From JAYEPK01 sp048569615 (GTDB lineage Archaea > Thermoplasmatota > Penumbrarchaeia > Penumbrarchaeales > Penumbrarchaeaceae): DNA of 55,400 nucleotides. Position 1 is the first letter of the stretch; every line of letters begins with the position of its first letter. Location: the NCBI GenBank assembly GCA_048569615.1, contig JBLIRK010000017.1:1-55400 (forward strand). Direction: 5' to 3'. Shown piece after piece: positions 1-10,000 of this stretch. The position numbers were made by a program, and so were the translations under genes. The notes below the pieces were generated by a model that made no database searches, had not been told where the DNA came from, and worked only from the letters and a program-made list of their open reading frames with translations.

Positions 1-416
1 GACATGCCTTCAATTTTACCTTCATCATTTTCTATCATAAGTACATGATAATTATTTGCTTCATATTGAAGGAATTTAAAATAGTCCGGGTCCTTTACAA
101 AGGTTACTTTGAAATCTCCCCCTTCCTTTAAAGTTCTTTTATCCGAAATAGAAAACGATATTCCACTAGATATTTCTTTATCTTTTCCTCTAATCACAAA
201 TATTATGGTTATGATAAATAATACTAATATAATGGATAAAAATACTATTGCTCCAATATTTTTAATATTATCCGATACTGGAATCCAGTCCACAATTACA
301 CCTAACATATGCGGGTCAATGATGTAAAGAAATATCAAAATCAAAATTATCGGGGATAAAAGGATTAGAAGTATCAACAACCACGGATTAGAAATTGATA
401 ACTTAATCCTCCCCAC
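1..416 (-). CDS. Partial membrane protein, function unknown (C-terminus beyond window)
   Basis: The minus strand is open from a GTG at 416 to the window edge, about 138 residues with no stop, so the gene is truncated by the window. An in-frame TAG lies just upstream of the GTG, and a GAGGGA Shine-Dalgarno-like element sits about 6 bases before it. The N-terminal ~75 residues hold two hydrophobic segments (LLILLILLSPIILILIFLY, and a second running through FLSIILVLFIITIIFVI). A charged, soluble domain with beta-type sequence follows. I recognise no family. The DNA is much richer in A and T than the genes further right, which could mean recent acquisition or a poorly conserved lineage gene. Confidence 0.6.
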   Translation of the reverse strand, partial: MGRIKLSISNPWLLILLILLSPIILILIFLYIIDPHMLGVIVDWIPVSDNIKNIGAIVFLSIILVLFIITIIFVIRGKDKEISSGISFSISDKRTLKEGGDFKVTFVKDPDYFKFLQYEANNYHVLMIENDEGKIEGM

Positions 417-726
417 AAACTATCCCTCAATTTTGCCGTTTTCGGCCACATTCGGCAACGTTCTCATCACTCTTCTCTCCTTCCATATTCGCCCAAGCAA
501 GGAATGAGTTTACTATGATTTATTTCTTCCTCACATAGGATTTTCTGGAAAAACTCTTTCAGAAATCATCTAATGATCTTATTTGGATTCAACATACCTT
601 AAAGAATTTTTCATCAAGTGTTGAACTCAAACAAGGATCGAGTGATCCGATCAAAGGACATCTTTGTTCAACAACTGAATTATATACTCCTTTGCATCGA
701 ATACAATATACCTAAAGGAGGAGAAA
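417..726. other. 310-base AT-rich intergenic region between divergent genes
   Basis: I see no convincing coding sequence here. It holds the upstream regions of two divergent genes. A perfect inverted repeat GGATC-GAGT-GATCC lies at 635-648, about 30 bases before the TATA element of the rightward gene. The shorter symmetrical element TTGAACTCAA lies at 621-630. Either could be a regulator site, but neither matches a motif I know. Confidence 0.4.
680..686 (+). promoter_or_regulatory. TATA box for the propeller surface-protein gene
   Basis: TTATATA lies 41 bases before the ATG at 727. An archaeal start site about 25 bases downstream would leave a leader of 15-20 bases containing the strong AAAGGAGG ribosome binding site at 714-721. 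Confidence 0.5.
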
Positions 727-2403
727 ATGAAATGGAAAATGATAGCAGTAACAATTGCTATCATTCTGTCATTTGCCTTAGCGCCGACTTCAAAGGCAAG
801 GAATGAGGATGACATAGGGACCGTGACCCGGATCACTTACGATCAGTGGTATCAAGAACATCCGGATATTTGCGGAGATAGAGCAGTATGGATGCAGAAG
901 GTAAATGGAAATCATCACATATTCTTGTATGATATAAATACAAGCACCAAGGCCCGGATCTCGAAAAACAATACAGACCATATCTATCCTGCCATATTCG
1001 GAGATAGGGTCATATGGCTGGATCATAGAAACGGGAACTGGGATATCTGCATGTACGATCTGAGCACGGAGACCGAAACAATGATCACCAACGATACGAC
1101 GGACCAAAGATATCCGGATATTTACGGTGACAGGATCGTATGGAGCGACAACAGGTCCGGGGATTTGGACATCTACGTTTACGATCTGGTCGCCTGCACC
1201 GAAATGCGGATCACGAACGAAACCTCGGACCAGGTCAGACCGGCCATATACGGTGACAGGATCGTATGGATGGACCGGAGAAACGGGGATTGGGACCTCT
1301 ACATATATGACCTCAGCACATTGACCGAGACGAGGGTACCGACGAGTACATCGGATCATTATTATCCCTTGATATTCGGTGACAGGGTCTCCTGCAAGGG
1401 TTATAGGGAAGGAATTGGTCACATCTACGTGTATGACCTGGCCACCGGCATCGAGACACAGGTCTCAAAGGAACATTCACCAACATATGAACCATGCATG
1501 TACGATCACAGGATCATTTGGATGGACGATCGAACCGGGCATCGGGAAATATACCTGTATGACCTGACCATCGGAACCGAAAAACGGATCACATTCGACC
1601 TTTCACCAACAGGATCACCGATCATATTCGATGACAGGATCGTATGGCAGGAATTCGATGACGGATGTCGTAACATCTGCATGCTCGAATTGTTCCCTGA
1701 CAGAGATAATGACGGTGTAAGGGACAGTAAGGATGAATTCCCCGACGATCCGTATGAATGGAGCGACAACGACAAGGACGGATGGAGGGACAACCGGGAT
1801 GCGTTTCCGGAGGACCCGTCAGAATGGAATGATACCGACAGGGATGGGGTGGGAGACAACTCCGATTCATTTCCCAGGGATCACTATGAATGGAAGGATA
1901 CCGACGGAGATGGTTGGGGGGACAACGGGGATGCATTTCCCGGGGACCCCTCCGAATGGAACGATACCGATAGGGATGGTCGAGGGGACAACCGGGATGC
2001 GTTTCCGGAGGACCCGTCAGAATGGAATGATACGGACGAAGACGGCATAGGTGACCATTCGGATGCATTCCCGCTGGACATTTCAGCCAGTGTCGATTCC
2101 GATGGTGATGGATTTCCCGACCGATGGAATGATGGTCAGTCCGAGGTCAATACAACCACAGGTCTGAAGCTGGATCATTTCCCCCATGATCCCGAGAAAT
2201 GGGAAGAACCGAAGGATGGCGATGAAAACATTTTCATTTATTATGTAATTATTTCAATAATAATTGGTATAATTATCCTTATTAGTCTCTTTCTTTTTAT
2301 GAGGAAGCTGGTTCCAGGAAGGAGAGCTGATGTTGAGAAGGACCTAACATATGGATGTAATGGAATCCAGGAATGTTCAGTGAGGAGTGGGCCATCAAAA
2401 TAG
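727..2403 (+). CDS. Secreted TolB-type beta-propeller protein with TSP3-like repeats and C-terminal anchor
   Basis: Residues 1-24 form a signal peptide (KWKMIAVTIAIILSFALAP). Residues ~30-325 contain seven related units of about 42 residues, each with a core like YPxIxGDRIVWxD followed by an IYxYDL strand. This is the TolB/WD40-like propeller pattern. Residues ~325-480 hold five or more Asp/Asn-rich units such as DTDRDGVGDNSDSFP, resembling calcium-binding thrombospondin type 3 repeats. A transmembrane helix (~500-522) and a short Cys-containing tail follow. The strong SD AAAGGAGG supports the ATG. The protein is probably displayed on the cell surface with a Ca2+-stiffened stalk; its ligand is unknown. 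The neighbour on the right is convergent. Confidence 0.8.
   Translation: MKWKMIAVTIAIILSFALAPTSKARNEDDIGTVTRITYDQWYQEHPDICGDRAVWMQKVNGNHHIFLYDINTSTKARISKNNTDHIYPAIFGDRVIWLDHRNGNWDICMYDLSTETETMITNDTTDQRYPDIYGDRIVWSDNRSGDLDIYVYDLVACTEMRITNETSDQVRPAIYGDRIVWMDRRNGDWDLYIYDLSTLTETRVPTSTSDHYYPLIFGDRVSCKGYREGIGHIYVYDLATGIETQVSKEHSPTYEPCMYDHRIIWMDDRTGHREIYLYDLTIGTEKRITFDLSPTGSPIIFDDRIVWQEFDDGCRNICMLELFPDRDNDGVRDSKDEFPDDPYEWSDNDKDGWRDNRDAFPEDPSEWNDTDRDGVGDNSDSFPRDHYEWKDTDGDGWGDNGDAFPGDPSEWNDTDRDGRGDNRDAFPEDPSEWNDTDEDGIGDHSDAFPLDISASVDSDGDGFPDRWNDGQSEVNTTTGLKLDHFPHDPEKWEEPKDGDENIFIYYVIISIIIGIIILISLFLFMRKLVPGRRADVEKDLTYGCNGIQECSVRSGPSK
1697..2130 (+). repeat. Tandem ~66-base coding repeats (TSP3-like), including a 49-base perfect duplication
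   Basis: The coding repeats encode the DxDxDGxxDxxDAFPxDPxEW units. Within them 1787-1835 and 1985-2033 are identical over 49 bases, which points to recent duplication or gene conversion within the array. The repeats are in frame and part of the gene, so this is not a CRISPR array. Confidence 0.75.
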
Positions 2404-2425
2404 TAAGCAGGGAGAAGCCGCAATC

Positions 2426-2476
2426 CTCTTTTTTCTTCTGAATTATTAAGTGCCATGGGATCAATTTTTTTTGATC
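2426..2476. terminator. Convergent terminator region (T-tract plus GATCAA-T6-TTGATC palindrome)
   Basis: A pyrimidine tract, CTCTTTTTTCTTC, lies about 25 bases after the rightward gene and fits archaeal oligo-T termination. A palindrome GATCAA-TTTTTT-TTGATC at 2459-2476 then reaches the stop codon of the leftward gene. It gives a T-rich signal to the rightward transcript. Confidence 0.4.
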
Positions 2477-3129
2477 TATCGATGTGGAGTGAACCACCAA
2501 GGTTTAACCTCCGGTATCTCCACATCACATGGGCATATCTTTTCGAACATCTCTGCGTCTTCCCTGGTGCCGATCATATCGCCCCAATGCATCGGAATAG
2601 CTAACTTTGGATCAATGATAGCAGCTGCCGTAGCAGCTTCCTTCGGGTCCATTGTGAACTTCCCCCCGATGGCAAGAAGTGCCACATCTATGTTCTTGAC
2701 CCCCTCCATCTCAGGGATCAGATCGGTATCGCCTGAATGATAAATTCTGTATCCACCGATTTCCACGACGTACGCCAACCATCCTTTTGAGATCGGGTGG
2801 TAATTTTTCTTCAAATTGTAGGCACGATGACCTTCGACCTTGATGTGGCTGGTCCTATCTTCGACGGGGATCTGCTTCCAATATTGAGGTACCAGATCGA
2901 TTTTCTTTGGAAAATTCGCAACCACATCCGGAGGACCAACTATCCAGGTATTTTCCTGTCTGACCTTGTTGATATCAACGATACTGAGATGGTCCTTATG
3001 AGGATGGGTGACAAGGATAATGTCACCTTTCGGCCCGCTCTCGATCTTCCAAGGATCGATATATACGATTCCATGATCAGAGGTGATCCGAAAGGACGCA
3101 TGTCCGAGCCAATCTACAGTTGGATCCAT
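2476..3129 (-). CDS. Metallo-beta-lactamase-fold hydrolase (UPF0173-like)
   Basis: This 217-residue protein has the metal-binding motif THPHKDH (residues 41-47), a second acidic motif HSGDTD (131-136) and a later metal histidine in IPMHWGD (around 181). They occur in the order and spacing of small metal-dependent hydrolases of the UPF0173/YtkL type. A cytoplasmic phosphodiesterase- or lactonase-like hydrolase is plausible, but the substrate is not known for the family. The length matches the family. It is leftward and lies 29 bases after the membrane-protein gene at 3159-3944, probably in one transcription unit with it. Confidence 0.85.
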   Translation of the reverse strand: MDPTVDWLGHASFRITSDHGIVYIDPWKIESGPKGDIILVTHPHKDHLSIVDINKVRQENTWIVGPPDVVANFPKKIDLVPQYWKQIPVEDRTSHIKVEGHRAYNLKKNYHPISKGWLAYVVEIGGYRIYHSGDTDLIPEMEGVKNIDVALLAIGGKFTMDPKEAATAAAIIDPKLAIPMHWGDMIGTREDAEMFEKICPCDVEIPEVKPWWFTPHR

Positions 3130-3158
3130 GGTTAATCACCGCATCGCAATGTGATCTA

Positions 3159-3944
3159 TCAAAATTGATTCCTGATCTCTTTAAAGTTAGGCAGGATCCT
3201 CCCGTTCTTGGTTATCAATTTGATAAGTCCGATGACGAATAGGACATCCCCGATAAAGAAGATTGAAACACCTATGATCGACAGTATCAACAAGAAACTC
3301 CCGACATCGGACTGCATTCCAATAAAGCCCACTATCCCTGGTGCCATGAGGATGATCCCGGCGATCAGCATTCTCCTGTAGAACTTGCGGTAATCCTTGA
3401 TGTACTTCGTCTCAAACCTTGACTTCTTCTTTATCTCCTTCGGCAGGGTCCCACTTGTGACGATCTTGTTGTACTTCACGATCTCACGATACTGTGTGTT
3501 GCTCACCTCAAATATTCTTTTTGAACTCACCTTCTTCCTGAACTCCTTTAGAGCCTCCAAGGGAACGAAAAAAACCTGATGCGTTCTTTCCCGGGTCTTG
3601 ATTACCACATTGTACGGTCCCTTGAATTCCGACCCGATCTTCCTGTAGTACAATCCCTCGATGTCAGGAAAATTGAATCTCAAAGGACCCATGATCGGAA
3701 CGATGTAGTGAACCGAGAATCCGTCATCGCTGAATCGGTAGTAAAGGGGCCAAGCAAATAATAGAAAAAATGAAAGGAGCAGTCCGAAGGATGATGATAT
3801 GATTACCGTATATATGATGAACTTATCGAACGGATCTTCCGAATCCCTCAAGAAAACGAACACCATGTAGGTCACCGGAATCAGCATCAACATTGTGAAT
3901 ATGAGCAGAATGAAACGGTAGCTGATGATGGTCTTTCCTTCCAT
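3159..3944 (-). CDS. Four-helix membrane protein with a PH-like central domain, function unknown
   Basis: The 261-residue protein has two N-terminal transmembrane helices, a ~110-residue soluble region rich in beta strands (around FSDDGFSVHYIVPIMGPLRF and VVIKTRERTHQVFFVP) and two C-terminal helices. That soluble region resembles bacterial PH-like/YcxB domains, but this is only pattern similarity. I chose the ATG at 3944 because a GGGAG element precedes it and because an earlier in-frame start at 4031 would run into the upstream gene. It lies 19 bases after that gene (3964-5634) and is probably co-transcribed with it. Confidence 0.7.
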   Translation of the reverse strand: MEGKTIISYRFILLIFTMLMLIPVTYMVFVFLRDSEDPFDKFIIYTVIISSSFGLLLSFFLLFAWPLYYRFSDDGFSVHYIVPIMGPLRFNFPDIEGLYYRKIGSEFKGPYNVVIKTRERTHQVFFVPLEALKEFRKKVSSKRIFEVSNTQYREIVKYNKIVTSGTLPKEIKKKSRFETKYIKDYRKFYRRMLIAGIILMAPGIVGFIGMQSDVGSFLLILSIIGVSIFFIGDVLFVIGLIKLITKNGRILPNFKEIRNQF

Positions 3945-3963
3945 TATGGGATTCTCCCTAAGA

Positions 3964-5634
3964 TCAGTATCCCAGGCCGGATTGATAGTATCTTTGATAT
4001 TTCTTCTTTTTATCCCGGCTCCTTCTGCCAAAGAAGAATACGATGAGGCCTACAACTATCAATACGACCACAAATCCCGCACCGCCTGCGATGATCCCTT
4101 TATTGCCACTCCAAAAGGATGATCTTTCATTTACACCGTTGATATCATCCTCGGAAACGGATAATCGGTCGGGACCTATCAGTACGGGCTCCGTCACACC
4201 GTATCCCGCATAGTCCCAGTGGAGCTCCCCTTCCGCATCGTAATAGCTCTCATCAACCCTGCCGTCCAATGCTATCACGAATACCTCGAAATCGGCATCT
4301 ATACCATCCCATTCGAGATAATCCAGGTCCTCCCTGAACCTGATGATGTTCCCGTCGTATTCGGGGTACTCGTCCCACCAGCCCCCGTCTGCATAGATGT
4401 CGGTGGAAGTGATTACATCGATATCGAAGAACACCTCTGGAAAGTCCTCCTCCTCGTATCCGAGCTCGTACTCCAGCTGCGGCATCTTGAAGGATCTGTT
4501 CACGATGTAGATCTCGCATCTCGCAATGTCCTCGGGATTCTCCGAGAATTCAACATCGACCACAAGGTCCTCCCCGTCCTTGTAGCTTTGTACATTCATT
4601 ATATCAGTGTTCAGGCGCGCTCCCCTCTTCATCTGGATGACCAGCTCGGAGCCCTGGTCGTAGGTTTCGAATTTGTAGTCCCAGGTGTCCCTCATATCGT
4701 CAGAATATGACCTCTCGCATTCCTCTGTCGTGAGCGTCCAAGGATCGTCCACCGGCACCTCGTCCTCGTCCACGGTAAATCCGCCGGTCCCCCGATAGCC
4801 GGATCCGTCGTCATACGAGAATTCCCAGTCGATCGAGTAATCTCCCGCATCGAGGTAGATATCATGTTCGATATCGAATCCGATATCGGTATCAATTAGG
4901 TCCGCCTCCCGGATCCTCTCATCGAACCACCAGGATGTGGTCATTTCGAGATATATGCCTTCAAAGAGGATCTTGTCCAGCGGTACTTTGAAGCATTCCT
5001 TGAAATGCATCTTCAGAATGCCCTCGCTGTCGTATTCGGCATTATTGAGACCGATGGCATCGCAGTCGACGTAGCATCCGAGAACGTCGTATCCCATCGA
5101 CACCAGGGTCATGTTGGTCGATTTCGTCCTGAACTCGACCTTGATCTGCATCTCTCCGCCCTTTGGGACCTGCTTGTTGTTGGTGTTGAAGTTGATGTCC
5201 CATTTTTCCACCTGCTCCGTCGCTATCTCGTTGTTGATCTCCTGCTGGGGAGCGAACGTTATCCCGTTGAGGAGCAGGCTCACGCGGAGATCGAAATAGG
5301 CGTCCTCTTCGGCCCTGACAGGGATTTTTATCAGCATGTTCGAGAAGAAGTTCAGGGGAGCCTGAAGCTTTCCCGTTGACCAGGTCCCGACCTCCTTGTA
5401 CTCCGCGGATTCTACTGGAAGTATTCCGAAACCGAGGTAGCCTTCCTTCGTCCCGCAGGGAACGCCCTTGGAGAATTCGACGGGCGCTAGCGGCGAGAGC
5501 GTCATATCCTCGGTGAAGTAGAGGTCCGCGCCCCCCTCAACGAGCCGCCCATCGCCCTCCTCCCCTTGGGAACGAATTGTGAATATGGTTATACACAGCA
5601 ATATCAATATCATCAGGGGAACAGCTCTCCTCAT
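3964..5634 (-). CDS. Surface-anchored secreted protein of unknown function
   Basis: This 556-residue protein has an N-terminal signal peptide (VPLMILILLCITIFTIRS), a ~480-residue extracytoplasmic region rich in Asp, Glu, Tyr and Trp, and a single C-terminal helix (IIAGGAGFVVVLIVVGLIVFFF). It ends in a basic, Tyr-rich cytoplasmic tail. The ectodomain is strongly acidic and predicted to be mostly beta, and I recognise no named domain. A GAGGG element precedes the ATG, with a TATA-like element 31-40 bases upstream. The two genes to the left follow closely, so it may lead a three-gene unit. Confidence 0.7.
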   Translation of the reverse strand: MRRAVPLMILILLCITIFTIRSQGEEGDGRLVEGGADLYFTEDMTLSPLAPVEFSKGVPCGTKEGYLGFGILPVESAEYKEVGTWSTGKLQAPLNFFSNMLIKIPVRAEEDAYFDLRVSLLLNGITFAPQQEINNEIATEQVEKWDINFNTNNKQVPKGGEMQIKVEFRTKSTNMTLVSMGYDVLGCYVDCDAIGLNNAEYDSEGILKMHFKECFKVPLDKILFEGIYLEMTTSWWFDERIREADLIDTDIGFDIEHDIYLDAGDYSIDWEFSYDDGSGYRGTGGFTVDEDEVPVDDPWTLTTEECERSYSDDMRDTWDYKFETYDQGSELVIQMKRGARLNTDIMNVQSYKDGEDLVVDVEFSENPEDIARCEIYIVNRSFKMPQLEYELGYEEEDFPEVFFDIDVITSTDIYADGGWWDEYPEYDGNIIRFREDLDYLEWDGIDADFEVFVIALDGRVDESYYDAEGELHWDYAGYGVTEPVLIGPDRLSVSEDDINGVNERSSFWSGNKGIIAGGAGFVVVLIVVGLIVFFFGRRSRDKKKKYQRYYQSGLGY

Positions 5635-5664
5635 TCCAACCCTCGTCCAGCAATCGCATCACAT

Positions 5665-5674
5665 CCTTAAAAAC
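5665..5674 (-). promoter_or_regulatory. TATA box for the leftward surface-protein gene at 5634
   Basis: On the minus strand GTTTTTAAGG lies 31-40 bases before the ATG, giving a short leader of about 10 bases. This is the usual spacing for an archaeal promoter. Confidence 0.4.
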
Positions 5675-5788
5675 TTACCCTGGGTGATGAACCACATACC
5701 TCTTCAACTTCACCAGATAGTTTTTATCACCTGTTCACATCCCCGGCGAAGTTCCATCGTCCGTTAGTAACGCTTTACCTTCGGAAAG

Positions 5789-5830
5789 AAATATAAACCA
5801 TTTCGCCTGTGGTTTGCTCCCAGATGGTTT
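5789..5830 (+). promoter_or_regulatory. carAB promoter: TATA box overlapping a palindromic element
   Basis: AAATATAAA at 5789-5797 is a good archaeal TATA box and predicts a start near 5820. AAACCA (5795-5800) and TGGTTT (5810-5815) form an inverted repeat across the region between TATA and start site. ATGGTTT recurs at 5824-5830. This arrangement suits a repressor site, but the regulator is unknown. Confidence 0.4.
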
Positions 5831-5912
5831 TCTCAAGCCTCTTTGACGCGGAAAGCACCGGATGGGAGAGCGCTTTTTCGATCTTTCAATTATCAGCGGA
5901 GGCATTCTTTCC

Positions 5913-7001
5913 ATGAGCATTTCCAAGGCCCCGGGCATGAATGGATATCTTGAACTGGAGGACGGAACGGTCTTCGAAGGCCAGCTCTTCGGGGACTGCT
6001 CCAGAGCCGACGGGGAGGTCGTTTTCAATACGGGAATGGTGGGATACGTGGAATCACTGTCCGACCCCTCCTACAGAGGGCAGATCCTCGCATTCGCATA
6101 CCCCCTGATCGGCAATTACGGGGTTCCCCCGGAGGATTCGGGAAGGTTCGAATCAGACCGGGTCCAGGTCAAGGGAAGTGTCATCTCATCACCCCTGGAC
6201 GACCACTCCCACTGGGAGGCGGGAAGGTCCCTTGACCGGTGGCTCATGGAGAACGGGGTACCGGGCATCAGCGGAGTGGATACAAGGGCGCTCACCAAGA
6301 GGCTCAGAGAGAAAGGCACCATGCTCGGAAGGATAGTCCCCGCAGGAAACGGTATCGAAGATTTCAGGGTCGAGGACCCCAATCTAAGGGACCTTGTCTC
6401 GGAGGTGACCCCGGAAAATGTCTCCATTTCAAATCCAGAGGGAAAGGGTCCCCGAATCACCGTGGTTGACTGCGGGTGCAAGAGGTCGATCGTTAGGGAA
6501 CTCATTATAAGGGACTGCAGGGTTTCCATCGTCCCCTACGATCACGACATCACCTCCGTCGATTCCGACGGTATCCTGCTCTCGAACGGTCCCGGGGACC
6601 CCAAGCTCTGCAAAAGGACGATAGATAGCGTCAGGAGGGCAATGGAGAAGCATCTTCCCATCGGAGGCATCTGCCTCGGGAGCCAGCTGATGGCATTGGC
6701 TGCGGGGGCTGATACATACAAGCTCCCGTTCGGCCACAGGTCCCAGAACCAGCCATGCAGGGAGGTGGGAACGGACCACTGCGTAATCACCTCCCAGAAC
6801 CACGGCTTCGCGGTTGAGGAGAGCACGCTACCGAAGGATTGGAAGGTATGGTTCCGCAATCTCAACGACAACACCGTGGAAGGGATAATCCACCGGGAGC
6901 TCCCCTTCCTCTCGGTCCAGTTCCATCCCGAGGCCAATCCCGGCCCCACCGACCCGAACGTCTTCTTCGAGAGGTTCCTGGAGGTGGTGAGGAATGGTTA
7001 G
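5913..7001 (+). CDS. carA: Carbamoyl-phosphate synthase small subunit (glutaminase)
   Basis: CarA hydrolyses glutamine to feed ammonia to CarB for carbamoyl phosphate, the precursor of pyrimidines and arginine. The 362-residue product has the N-terminal CarA domain (LELEDGTVFEGQ, GYVESLSDPSYRGQ) and a class I glutamine amidotransferase domain. That domain shows the nucleophile in GICLGSQ and the His/Glu pair in VQFHPEANPGPTD. The usual GICLGHQ has Ser in place of His here. The start at 5913 is chosen for the GGAGG element at 5898-5902; an ATG at 5937 is also possible. The gene overlaps carB by 8 bases, indicating coupled translation. Confidence 0.95.
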   Translation: MSISKAPGMNGYLELEDGTVFEGQLFGDCSRADGEVVFNTGMVGYVESLSDPSYRGQILAFAYPLIGNYGVPPEDSGRFESDRVQVKGSVISSPLDDHSHWEAGRSLDRWLMENGVPGISGVDTRALTKRLREKGTMLGRIVPAGNGIEDFRVEDPNLRDLVSEVTPENVSISNPEGKGPRITVVDCGCKRSIVRELIIRDCRVSIVPYDHDITSVDSDGILLSNGPGDPKLCKRTIDSVRRAMEKHLPIGGICLGSQLMALAAGADTYKLPFGHRSQNQPCREVGTDHCVITSQNHGFAVEESTLPKDWKVWFRNLNDNTVEGIIHRELPFLSVQFHPEANPGPTDPNVFFERFLEVVRNG

Positions 7002-10000
7002 GAAGGTCATGGTCCTTGGGAGCGGGGGCCTCAAGATAGGTCAGGCAGGGGAATTCGATTATTCGGGCTCCCAGGCTCTGAAGGCCCTCAAGGAGGAAGG
7101 GATCGAAACTGTTCTGGTCAATCCCAACATCGCCACGGTGCAGACAACCAAGGAGATGGCGGACAGCCTCTACCTACTGCCCGTGGATAAGGATACCGTG
7201 GAGCGTATCATAGAGAAGGAGAGACCCGACGGGATACTCCTGGGATTCGGCGGCCAGACCGGTCTTAACGTTGGGGTCGAGCTGCACGATTCGGGCGTCC
7301 TCGACAGATTCGGCGTCAAGGTCCTTGGAACCCCGGTGGAGTCCATAAAGGACACCGAGGACAGGGAGAGGTTCGTGGAGAAATTGAAGGAGATCGGCGT
7401 TCTAACCGCAAGGTCAAGGGCCTGCAGCACGCTGGTAAAGGCAAGGGAAGCCGCCGAGGCCATCGGATATCCGGTAATGGTCAGGGCAGCATTCGCTCTG
7501 GGGGGTCTCGGCAGCGGGGTCTGCCAGAACAGGACCGAGCTGGACGAGACCGTCAAAAAGGCTCTGAACCTCGCTCCCCAGGTCCTGGTCGAGGAATATC
7601 TCGAGGGTTGGAAAGAGGTCGAGTACGAGGTTGTAAGGGATTCCTTCGGCAACTGCATCACCGTATGCAACATGGAGAACCTCGACCCGATGGGCATCCA
7701 CACCGGTGAATCCATAGTAATTGCCCCAAGCCAGACGCTCTCCGACAGGGAATATCACATGCTGAGGGAGATCGCCATAAGGACCATCATGCACCTCGGA
7801 ATAATCGGAGAATGCAACATCCAGTACGCCCTCTCCCCGGATTCCTGCGAATACAGAGTGATAGAAGTCAACGCAAGGTTATCGCGCTCATCTGCACTGG
7901 CAAGCAAGGCAACGGGGTATCCCCTCGCATACGTGGCGGCAAGGCTCTCCCTGGGGCGCTCCCTTGCGGACCTCCCGAACAAGGTCACGGGAAAGACGGT
8001 TGCCTTCTTCGAACCTGCGCTTGACTACATTGTCGTAAAGGTCCCCAGGTGGGACCTGGAGAGATTCAGGGGCATCGATACGAGGATCGGCTCCCAGATG
8101 AAGAGCGTAGGAGAGGTCATGGCGATAGGGAGGGGTTTCGAGGAAGCTCTCCAGAAGGCCCTCAGGATGCTTGGAACGGGCATGCACGGACTGGTCCTCA
8201 ACAGGCTCGAGTTCGACGGGATAGAGGAGGAGCTGAAGAATCCCACGCATAGAAGGATTTTCGCAATAGGTGAGGCCTTCGCCAGGGGAATGACGGTTGA
8301 CGAGGTACACGACCTGACACTCATAGACAGGTGGTTCCTCTGCCGGATCAGGAACATTGTGGAGGCGATGTCCTCCCTTGTGGATGGTGGAACATCCCTC
8401 GAGGGCGGTCTTCTGGAAAGGGCTAAAAGGCTTGGATTCAGCGATTACCAGATCTCGAAGGCCACCGGGATCCACATGGACCAAGTCAGGGAGAAAAGGA
8501 AAGAGAAATCCATCCTGCCCGTCATAAAGCAGATAGATACGCTTGCCGCGGAGTACCCTGCCGAGACCAACTACCTGTACATGACCTACAACGGAACTGA
8601 GAACGACATAGAGCCCCGGGCGGGAGCCGTCATGGTTCTAGGCAGCGGCTCCTACAGGATCGGCTCCTCCGTGGAGTTCGACTGGTGCTGCGTTACGGCG
8701 GTCCAGACCGCCATGAAGGAGGGCTACAGGACCATAATGGTCAACTGCAATCCCGAAACAGTATCAACGGACTACGACATATGCGACAGGCTCTATTTCG
8801 AGGAGCTCACCTTCGAGCGGGTCATGGACATCTACGAGTTCGAGTACCCCGAAGGCGTCATCGTATCAATGGGAGGACAGGTGTCAAACAACCTGGCACC
8901 AAGACTGCACGGAGCTTCCGTGAAGATCCTGGGAACGAGCCCCGAGGACATCGACAGGGCGGAGGACCGCAACAAGTTCTCCTCCCTCCTTGATAGATTG
9001 GGGATCGACCAGCCGGAATGGACAGAGGCGAAGAGCCTCGATGAGGCCAGGACCTTCGCCGAGAAGGTGGGTTTCCCTGTGATGATCCGCCCCTCCTACG
9101 TGCTCTCGGGAGCCGCAATGGCCGTGGTATTCGACACTGCGACCCTCGAATCCTACCTCACCAGGGCCACCGAGGTGGACCCGGCGAACCCCGTTGTAGT
9201 TTCAAAGTTCTTGGAAGATGCCAAGGAAATTGAGTTCGATGCGGTCGCAAAGGACGGAGAGATACTGCTTTATTCCATAGGGGAGCACATTGAGAACGCC
9301 GGCGTGCACTCCGGGGATGCCACCGTCGTCATTCCGCCCCAGCGTTTGTACGTCGAGACCCTAAGGAGGTTGAAACAGGCCTCCAAAGCCATCGCCCAGG
9401 CCCTGAACATAACCGGCCCTTTCAACATCCAGTACCTGGCTAAGGAGAACAGGCTCAGGGTCATCGAATGCAACCTGAGGGCTTCGAGGACCTTCCCCTT
9501 TGCCTCCAAGGTACTGAGGAAGAACTTCATAGACCTCGCGGTGAAGGCGATGCTGGGATGCCCGGTTGGCAAGGTCGAATCGTCCAGCATAGACCTCGAC
9601 AGGGTCGGGGTGAAGGCCGCGCAGTTCTCTTTTTCAAGACTGAAAGGGGCGGATCCGACGATGGGGGTTGCAATGGCCTCGACCGGTGAGGTCGGATGCA
9701 TCGGTCCGGATATGGAATCAGCCTTCCTTTCAGCACTGAGGTCCGTTGGTTTCAAGTTGGGCAAGAAGACTGCGCTGATCTCGACAGGGCCGCTGGTTAA
9801 GAAAGCTGAATGGCTCCCGATCGTCAGGGAACTCTCATCGAGGGGATACAGGCTCTATGCAACTTCAGGGACCGCCCGGTTCATGAGGATGAACGGCATA
9901 GAAACTGAAACCCTTCGATGGCCCAGCGAGAAGGGCTTCCCCAACAGCCTCGATCACATAAGGGACGGCAAGATCGGGCTCGTCATAAACATACCCAAGA

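Noticed and set aside
1697..2130. Possible CRISPR-like repeat array
   Set aside because: Repeats are in frame, encode calcium-type units and lack unique spacers.
5862..5912. Upstream in-frame start for carA at 5862
   Set aside because: The 17 extra residues have no counterpart in CarA proteins, and a good ribosome binding site precedes 5913.
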